From: Dolomitihabitans soli
GTDB taxonomy: Bacteria; Actinomycetota; Actinomycetes; Streptosporangiales; Streptosporangiaceae
NCBI RefSeq assembly: GCF_022213955.1
Contig: NZ_JAKNTW010000033.1
Span: 1 to 64,000 of the forward strand
Length of the DNA stretch: 64,000 nt
Direction of reading: 5' to 3'
The notes beneath the pieces are model-generated. The model was not told the DNA's origin. It saw only the letters and a program-made list of their open reading frames with translations, and did not search any database. The position numbers and the translations under genes are program-made. Of this stretch, positions 59,273 to 64,000 are shown in pieces (position 1 is the stretch's first letter; every line of letters starts with the position of its first letter).

Positions 59273-60538
59273 TCAGGTGACGGCGCAGGCGGTGTCGTTC
59301 AGGGTGAATGCGGTGGGGGCGGAGTTGGTGGTGGCCATCGAGGCGTTGAAGCCGATGGTGGTGGAGCCGCCGGGGGGCAGGGTGCCGTTGAAGTCGACGT
59401 TCTTGGCGGTCACCCGGCGCGCGGTCTGCGCCCAGGTGGCCGACCAGCCCTGGCTGAGCTGCTGGCCGTCGTTCCAGTCGAAGGCCAGGGTCCAGCCGGA
59501 GACGGCGGTCGTGCCGGTGTTGGTGATCGTCACCGAGCCGGTGAACCCGCCGAACCACTGCGTGCCGACCTTGTACGCCACCGCGCAGTTGCCGGTCACC
59601 GGTCCCGAGCCGGTGGTGAGGGAGACGGCGGGGGAGGCGGCTGAGGTGTTGCCCGCCGCGTCGAGGGCGACCACGTAGAAGGAGTACGCGGTCTGGGCGG
59701 TGAGCCCGGTCAGCGTCGCCGAGGTGCCGGTGACGGTGCTCACGAGCTGGTCCTGGGCGCCCGCCTCGCGGTAGACGCGGTAGGCGCTGACGCCCACGTT
59801 GTCGGTGGCCGCAGCCCAGGAGAGCTTCGCCCCGGTGGCGGTCACCTCGGAGGCGGTGGGGGTGCCCGGTGCGGTCGGCGCCTGGGTGTCGCCGCCGCCG
59901 CCGTTGGTGAAGTTCACGTCAGAGCAGTTGTAGAACGCCTCGGGGCTGTCGGACCGCTGCCAGATCGTGTAGATGATGTGCTTGCCCGTCTTGCCGGACG
60001 GGAGCTGGGCGCTCCAGCTGTACTCCCCGCCGCCGAGCGGCGGATTGGTGATCGAGTAGAACGGCGTGGCCTCCAGGTCCGACCACTTCAGCGGCTGGCG
60101 CGGGTCGAAGCCGTTCTTGGTGACGTACATCTCCCAGGTGCCCGGGTGCGGCGCCCAGGCGTTGTACTTGAAGTCGAACTGGCTGCCCGACCGCAGCGTG
60201 GTGGACGGCCAGTCGTCCCTGGCCATGTTGTAGGCGGCGTACTTCGTGGTGCCCGCGCCGCAGAGCTGGCCGTCGGGGATGATCTCCCGGTGACGGCCGG
60301 CGGCGTTGGAGATCAGCAACCCGAACCAGTCGTAGAGCGGCTGGGTTCCGCCCTGGGCGACGGCGTCCTTGCAGGCGGCGGAGTCCGGGCTCTCCGGGTT
60401 CTCCTGGTAACAGAAATAGGTACGGGTGGCGGGGCTGGTCATCGCGCCATGGGCCAGCGCGGAACTCGTCGGCAGGATGACGAGGAACATGCCGATCAGG
60501 CTGACGAGCAGCGCGACAACACCGGCTCTCCGTCGCAT
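59273..60538 (-). CDS. Secreted lytic polysaccharide monooxygenase (AA10) with fibronectin III and CBM2 domains
   Basis: 421 residues from the ATG at 60538 (AAGGAGG ten bases upstream). Signal peptide 1-29 ends ALA, giving mature His30 (HGAMTSPATRTYF). With His131 (NAWAPHPGTW) it forms the copper histidine brace; Phe210 (CSDVNF) is the axial residue. AA10 domain about 30-212, fibronectin III about 218-310, CBM2 about 315-421 (WFGGFTGSVTITNTG... GWSATWAQ), which binds crystalline cellulose. It oxidatively cuts cellulose (or chitin). A CebR-type operator precedes it, supporting cellulose. Confidence 0.93.
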   Translation of the reverse strand: MRRRAGVVALLVSLIGMFLVILPTSSALAHGAMTSPATRTYFCYQENPESPDSAACKDAVAQGGTQPLYDWFGLLISNAAGRHREIIPDGQLCGAGTTKYAAYNMARDDWPSTTLRSGSQFDFKYNAWAPHPGTWEMYVTKNGFDPRQPLKWSDLEATPFYSITNPPLGGGEYSWSAQLPSGKTGKHIIYTIWQRSDSPEAFYNCSDVNFTNGGGGDTQAPTAPGTPTASEVTATGAKLSWAAATDNVGVSAYRVYREAGAQDQLVSTVTGTSATLTGLTAQTAYSFYVVALDAAGNTSAASPAVSLTTGSGPVTGNCAVAYKVGTQWFGGFTGSVTITNTGTTAVSGWTLAFDWNDGQQLSQGWSATWAQTARRVTAKNVDFNGTLPPGGSTTIGFNASMATTNSAPTAFTLNDTACAVT

Positions 60539-60566
60539 TTCCGGGTGCCTCCTTCGAGCGGGAACA

Positions 60567-60580
60567 TGGGAGCGCTCCCA
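60567..60580 (-). promoter_or_regulatory. CebR-type operator upstream of the LPMO gene
   Basis: TGGGAGCGCTCCCA, a perfect 14-bp palindrome identical to the established binding box of CebR, the LacI-family cellulose-utilisation repressor of actinomycetes. It lies 28 bases before the start codon. No cebR gene was identified here; the LacI regulator at 56873 faces a different box. Confidence 0.9.
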
Positions 60581-60734
60581 AAGTTGAGTTGTTCCTGTCT
60601 GGCGGATCAGCACCTCTTCCGTCAAACCGTCACCCGTGCCCGCCGTACCCTCGCCCCCGCGACTCCCACTCCGACCTGCCCAGACGTACGGCAGGCCGGA
60701 TTCGGACCGGCGAAAGTTTCAGATTGACCAGATG

Positions 60735-61541
60735 TCAGGTGGCCTTGTCCGTCTTGGGCCGGCGGCGGCCCGCGACCAGCATGTCGCCCGTCTCGATGGT
60801 CTCGTCCACGGTCGGGCGGGTCTCCGACTTGGCGGGGCTGGTCCGGCGGCGACGCTTGGGCGCCTCGTCGGCGTCGCCCTCGTCGTCGCCGGACTCCTGA
60901 CGCGGGCGAGGCGTCTCGGCGTCCCGCCCCGGCGCGGCCCGCTCGGCCACGGGCTTCTCCGGCACGGCCCGCTCGGTCGTGGGTCGCTCGGTCACCGGCC
61001 GCTCGCCCGTGTGCCGCTCGCCCGTGTGCCGCTCGCCTGTGTGCCGCTCGGTCATCGGCTCGCGCAGGGAGGCGAGCACGTCCTCGGCCTCGGAGTCGGC
61101 GGCGAAGTCGTCCGCCGCCTCCGCCTCACGCCGCTTGATGACCACCATGTGATCGACCGACAGCCGTCCCGCGCCCGTGACGCCGAGCAGGATCGAGGCG
61201 GCGCCGAGCGCGACGATCAGGTTCACGTCGCCGCCGGTCAGCGGCTGACCGGGGTCGCCGCTCGCGACGAAGAAGACCGCCAGGGCCTCGGCGAACAGCA
61301 GCAGGCCGCAGAAGGGCACCACGAGCCCCGCCACCAGCAGGGCGCCGCCGATGAGCTCGGTCAGCATGGTCACGGCGGCCCAGACGCCGGGGGCCGGCGC
61401 GTCCAGCGCGGCGAACTGGCCGCCCGTCGCGGTGAGCCCGGCCTCCAGCTTGTGCCAGCCGTTGGCGAAGAAGATGCCGCCCACACCGATCCGGGCGGCG
61501 AGCGTCGCAAGATCTCGGAGGGTTCGTCGCACGTCACTCAT
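60735..61541 (-). CDS. DoxX-family membrane protein with charged C-terminal tail
   Basis: 268 residues from the ATG at 61541. Residues 1-130 are a four-helix DoxX membrane domain (RIGVGGIFFANGWHKLEAGL... TELIGGALLVAGLVVPFCGLLLFAEALAVFFVA). After about residue 140 comes a hydrophilic tail rich in Arg, Glu, Thr and Pro, with three HTGER repeats. The gene's own ribosome site is weak; an 11-residue ORF with AGGAGG overlaps its start (ATGA), so translation is probably coupled. It follows the efflux pump gene on the same strand. The role is unknown. Confidence 0.8.
   Translation of the reverse strand: MSDVRRTLRDLATLAARIGVGGIFFANGWHKLEAGLTATGGQFAALDAPAPGVWAAVTMLTELIGGALLVAGLVVPFCGLLLFAEALAVFFVASGDPGQPLTGGDVNLIVALGAASILLGVTGAGRLSVDHMVVIKRREAEAADDFAADSEAEDVLASLREPMTERHTGERHTGERHTGERPVTERPTTERAVPEKPVAERAAPGRDAETPRPRQESGDDEGDADEAPKRRRRTSPAKSETRPTVDETIETGDMLVAGRRRPKTDKAT
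61001..61045. repeat. 15-bp tandem repeat, three copies
   Basis: GCTCGCCCGTGTGCC at 61001 and 61016, and one copy with a single change at 61031. It encodes the HTGER repeats in the DoxX protein tail. Confidence 0.85.
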
Positions 61542-61573
61542 CCCGATAGGCCCAAACCCGGTCGCGCATACAT
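61538..61573 (-). CDS. 11-residue coupling ORF before the DoxX-like gene
   Basis: MYARPGLGLSG, ATG at 61573 with AGGAGG seven bases upstream, the best ribosome site of the intergenic region. Its TGA overlaps the DoxX start codon as ATGA. It is most likely a device to load ribosomes for the DoxX gene rather than a functional peptide. It starts 29 bases after the efflux pump stop. Confidence 0.45.
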   Translation of the reverse strand: MYARPGLGLSG

Positions 61574-61601
61574 GTCTGACCTCCTGAAGGGGTTCCAAAC
61601 G

Positions 61602-63167
61602 TCAAGAAGGGTCATCGTCCGGTGTCCTGCGGGGCACCAGGAAGGCCGCCACCACCGCGGTGAGGCTCAACAGGACGACGCTGACGATCACGGTCGAGTG
61701 CAGCGCGGCGATGAAGGCGGCCCGCGCGTCCCGCAGCAGGATCGCGCTGTGCGGCCCGCCGAGCCGCTCCGCGACGTGCGCCGCGGCGGCCAGCGACTGC
61801 CTGGCCTGGTTCATCGGACCCTGCGGCACCCCGGCCACCGAGGCGAGGGCGGGCGCGTAGACGATCGTGGTGATCGTGCCGAGGACCGCGATGCCGAGCC
61901 CCGCGCCCAGCTCGTAGGCGGTCTCCTCGATCGCCGCCGCGCCCCCGGCCCTCGACTCGGGCGCGGCGGCCATGATCGTGTCGGAGGCCGCGAGCAGCGC
62001 CACCTCGACGCCGAAGCCGATGCCCGCGAAGCAGAGGGCCAGCATCACGGGGTGCTGCTCGGTGCCCCAGGTCAGCGTGGGCGTCAGCGACAGCGCGGTG
62101 AGCGCCAGGCCGCCGCTCATGGTCGCCCGCAGCCCGCAGCGGCGCAGCAGGTGGGCGGCGGTGAGCCCGCCCGCGATCGCGGCGACCATCAGCGGCAGCA
62201 TCCGCACCGCCGCCTGCAGCGGGCTGTCGCCGAGCACGAGCTGGAGATACTGCGCCAGCATGAGCTGCAGCCCGACCAGCGCGAACACGGCCAGCAGCAC
62301 GCTCGCGACCCCGGTCGAGAACGTCCGGTCGCGGAACAGCCCGATCTCCAGCAGCGGATAGGGCAGCCGCCGTTGCCTGCGGACGAACCAGACCAGCAGC
62401 CCCGCCCCGCACAGGAAGACCAGCACCGCCGCCGGGCGGCCGAGCAGGTGGCCGGAGCCCGCCTCCTTCAGGCCGAAGGCCAGCGCGAGGATCCCCAGCG
62501 TGGACAGCGCCGCGCTCATCGCGTCCCACCGGTGCCCCGGACGGCCGCGCGACTCCGGCAGCAGCCGTGCGGCGGCGGGCAGCAGCACGAGCAGGATCGG
62601 CACGTTGATCAGGAAGACCGCACCCCACCAGGCGTGCTCGACGAGCACCCCGCCGACGAGCGGGCCGATCGCCGCCCCGCCCGCCGCGACCGCGCTCCAC
62701 ACGCCGAGCGCGATGGCCCGCTCACGGCGGTCGGTGAAGACCTGGCGGAGGATGGAGAGCGTGGCCGGCATGATCATCGCGCCGCCGACGCCCAGCAGCA
62801 CCCGGGAGACGATCAGGGCCAGCGGGGTGCCCGCCATCGCCGCCGCCGCCGACGCGATCCCGAAGACCACGTATCCGGTCAGCACCAGCCGCCGCCTGCC
62901 GTACCGGTCGCCGAGCGTGCCGAAGGTGACGAGCAGCGGCGCGACCACCAGCGAGTAGACGTCGATGATCCACAGGAGTTCGACCGCGCTGGGCTCCAGC
63001 GCGGCGGTCAGCGCCGGGACCGCGATGTGCAGCACCGTCGCGTCCACCGCGATCAGCAGCAGGCTGAAACAGAGCAGCACGAGTATCGACCACCGGTTGG
63101 TCCGGTGCTCATCCGTGCTGGTCCCGGCCGGCTCGGCGCGGGAGTCGGTGACTCCGAACGTGATCAT
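61602..63167 (-). CDS. MFS drug efflux pump, DHA2 (14-TMS) type
   Basis: 521 residues. FSLLLIAVDATVLHIAVPAL is the D1 motif of the EmrB/QacA group, GTLGDRYGRRRLVLTGY the loop 2-3 motif and VLLGVGGAMIMPATLSIL the motif B-like helix. WWGAVFLINVPI and repeated hydrophobic segments support 14 membrane helices. It probably exports cationic or hydrophobic drugs with the proton gradient. Two palindromes lie upstream. It is followed by the DoxX-like gene. Confidence 0.93.
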   Translation of the reverse strand: MITFGVTDSRAEPAGTSTDEHRTNRWSILVLLCFSLLLIAVDATVLHIAVPALTAALEPSAVELLWIIDVYSLVVAPLLVTFGTLGDRYGRRRLVLTGYVVFGIASAAAAMAGTPLALIVSRVLLGVGGAMIMPATLSILRQVFTDRRERAIALGVWSAVAAGGAAIGPLVGGVLVEHAWWGAVFLINVPILLVLLPAAARLLPESRGRPGHRWDAMSAALSTLGILALAFGLKEAGSGHLLGRPAAVLVFLCGAGLLVWFVRRQRRLPYPLLEIGLFRDRTFSTGVASVLLAVFALVGLQLMLAQYLQLVLGDSPLQAAVRMLPLMVAAIAGGLTAAHLLRRCGLRATMSGGLALTALSLTPTLTWGTEQHPVMLALCFAGIGFGVEVALLAASDTIMAAAPESRAGGAAAIEETAYELGAGLGIAVLGTITTIVYAPALASVAGVPQGPMNQARQSLAAAAHVAERLGGPHSAILLRDARAAFIAALHSTVIVSVVLLSLTAVVAAFLVPRRTPDDDPS

Positions 63168-63271
63168 AGGCCGCTCAGGGGGTCCCGGCCCGCTTGAACA
63201 TGCGTGGCAGCTTAGGCCATCTCCCGCGGCCGGGGGCGGGCATCCGCCGATCGGTCCGGCCGTGCGCGCAG

Positions 63272-63303
63272 CGTCACCGGCCGGTGACGTCCTCTCTAGA
63301 GAG
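63272..63303. promoter_or_regulatory. Two adjacent palindromes upstream of the efflux pump gene
   Basis: CGTCACCGGCCGGTGACG (63272-63289) is a perfect 18-bp palindrome and CTCTCTAGAGAG (63292-63303) a perfect 12-bp one, two bases apart, about 105-135 bases upstream of the efflux pump and before the rightward TPR gene. They may be operators for a drug-responsive repressor encoded elsewhere. Nothing else is seen in this 264-base gap. Confidence 0.5.
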
Positions 63304-63431
63304 ATACAGCCGTGTGCCCTGATCTAGGCAAAATGTGCTGACGCGCGGACGATGGCGATCGTGGCCAGGCAATCCGAGGACCGGCAACCGTCGTCGATTC
63401 CGCCTCCCTCACCGACCACCCGGCACCCCGG

Positions 63432-64000
63432 GTGAGGCCGGCCCTGCGAGGGAGAGGCGACGCGGGCGCGCCCGGTCCGCCCGCCAGGAAACCCGCGGCG
63501 GGGCCGGGCACCGCACGGGAGTGGTGTGTCACGGCGATCGCCCGGCTCGACGCGGACCGGCCGGAGACGGCGCTGCAGGCCGCCCGTGAGGCGATCAGGC
63601 GCGACCCGTCCCTCGACTGGGCGCACCGGCTCGCCAGCCTGGCGCTGGAGCGGCTGGGCCGGGACACCGACGCCGTCGTCTCCGCCGAGCAGGCCGTACG
63701 GCTGGCGCCCGGCGCGTGGACCGCGCGGCTACGACTGGGCGGCGCGTTGCGGCGGGTGCCGGGGCGCTGGCGCGAGGCGTCGGCCCAGGCGGCCAGGGCC
63801 GTGTGGTTCGCCCCCGGGGAGCCTGACGCGCACGTGCTGGCCGGCGACCTCGCCCTCGTCCGGGGCGAGCACCGGCGGGCCGCCGGCGCCTACCGGACCG
63901 CGCTGCGCGCCGCGCACGACCACCCTGGCGCGCGGATCAACCTCGGCCTGGCCCTGCTGCGCTGGGAGCGGCGGCGCACGCACCACGACCCCGCCTGGAC
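63432..64000 (+). CDS. TPR-repeat protein, N-terminal part (runs off the window)
   Basis: An open frame from a GTG at 63432 to the end of the window (190 codons). After a Gly/Pro/Arg-rich start it reads REWCVTAIARLDADRPETALQAAREAIRRDPSLDWAHRLASLALERLGRDTDAVVSAEQAVRLAPGAW and continues in the same manner. These are TPR units of about 34 residues with the usual Ala/Gly and Pro positions (RDPSLDWA; RLAPGAW; WFAPGEP). TPR arrays mediate protein contacts. The function is unknown because the rest of the gene is missing. No clear ribosome site supports the start. Confidence 0.65.
   Translation, partial: MRPALRGRGDAGAPGPPARKPAAGPGTAREWCVTAIARLDADRPETALQAAREAIRRDPSLDWAHRLASLALERLGRDTDAVVSAEQAVRLAPGAWTARLRLGGALRRVPGRWREASAQAARAVWFAPGEPDAHVLAGDLALVRGEHRRAAGAYRTALRAAHDHPGARINLGLALLRWERRRTHHDPAW

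Noticed and set aside
60636-63197. 853-codon plus-strand frame opposite DoxX and the efflux pump
   Set aside because: Antisense shadow rich in Gln/Arg/His/Asp with no recognisable domain.
63352-63435. 27-residue ORF overlapping the TPR start by GTGA
   Set aside because: No ribosome site and Ser/Pro/Arg-rich; the overlap alone is not enough to call it.
1-64000. CRISPR arrays, tRNA or rRNA genes, integrase or complete insertion sequences
   Set aside because: None were seen on either strand by eye; the only transposase-like sequence is the HTH domain inside the regulator at 6351-7301.

Overview
The window reads as chromosomal DNA of a high-GC filamentous actinobacterium. Codons end mostly in G or C, GTG and TTG starts are common, Ser/Thr kinases with propeller domains are abundant, and a spore-associated-protein-A-like secreted protein is present. 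The nrdR-nrdJ neighbourhood and overall protein style suggest the Streptosporangiaceae (Streptosporangium/Nonomuraea-like); this is inference from recognition, not from a search. No rRNA, tRNA, CRISPR array, complete insertion sequence or prophage was seen.

Layout. 1-5 kb: a repeat-rich, probably decayed LysM-type gene, then nrdR and the B12-dependent ribonucleotide reductase nrdJ. 5-7.5 kb: a two-gene toxin-antitoxin module with a large palindromic operator, and a regulator with an IS30-type helix-turn-helix. 7.5-11 kb: a serine hydrolase fused to a small domain, a FadR-type and a double Lrp-type regulator. 11-20 kb: a divergent peptide uptake and degradation locus (M19 dipeptidase, binding protein, two permeases, M24 peptidase, alpha/beta hydrolase on the minus strand; two ATPases on the plus strand). 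20-28 kb: small ORFs, an ECF sigma remnant, and two tandem paralogous kinase/propeller proteins that share an ECF-type promoter. 28-37 kb: a secreted SapA-like protein, then a xyloside operon (GH31, ABC importer, secreted GH3). 37-41.4 kb: a Cys-rich small protein and an overlapping pseudokinase/kinase pair.

41.5-48.1 kb holds the most interesting system. It is a compact minus-strand RiPP-type locus with a 26-residue precursor peptide, a stand-alone YcaO enzyme, a 399-residue unknown protein, a 51-residue ORF, an MFS exporter, an SRPBCC-PDZ protein, a prolyl-oligopeptidase-like peptidase and a DUF6176-like protein. The genes are tightly packed, mostly overlapping. No E1-like or TfuA partner is visible, so backbone amidine or azoline chemistry by a stand-alone YcaO is the working idea.

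48.6-60.6 kb is carbohydrate catabolism: a second ABC importer divergent from a ROK regulator, then cytosolic GH3, LacI regulator and GH1 in one overlapping operon, and a secreted AA10 lytic polysaccharide monooxygenase with a CebR-type operator. A 25-bp operator is shared between the ROK-flanking importer and the GH31 operon 24 kb away, which ties the two together as one regulon. 60.7-64 kb: DoxX-like membrane protein, DHA2-type efflux pump and the start of a TPR protein that runs off the end.
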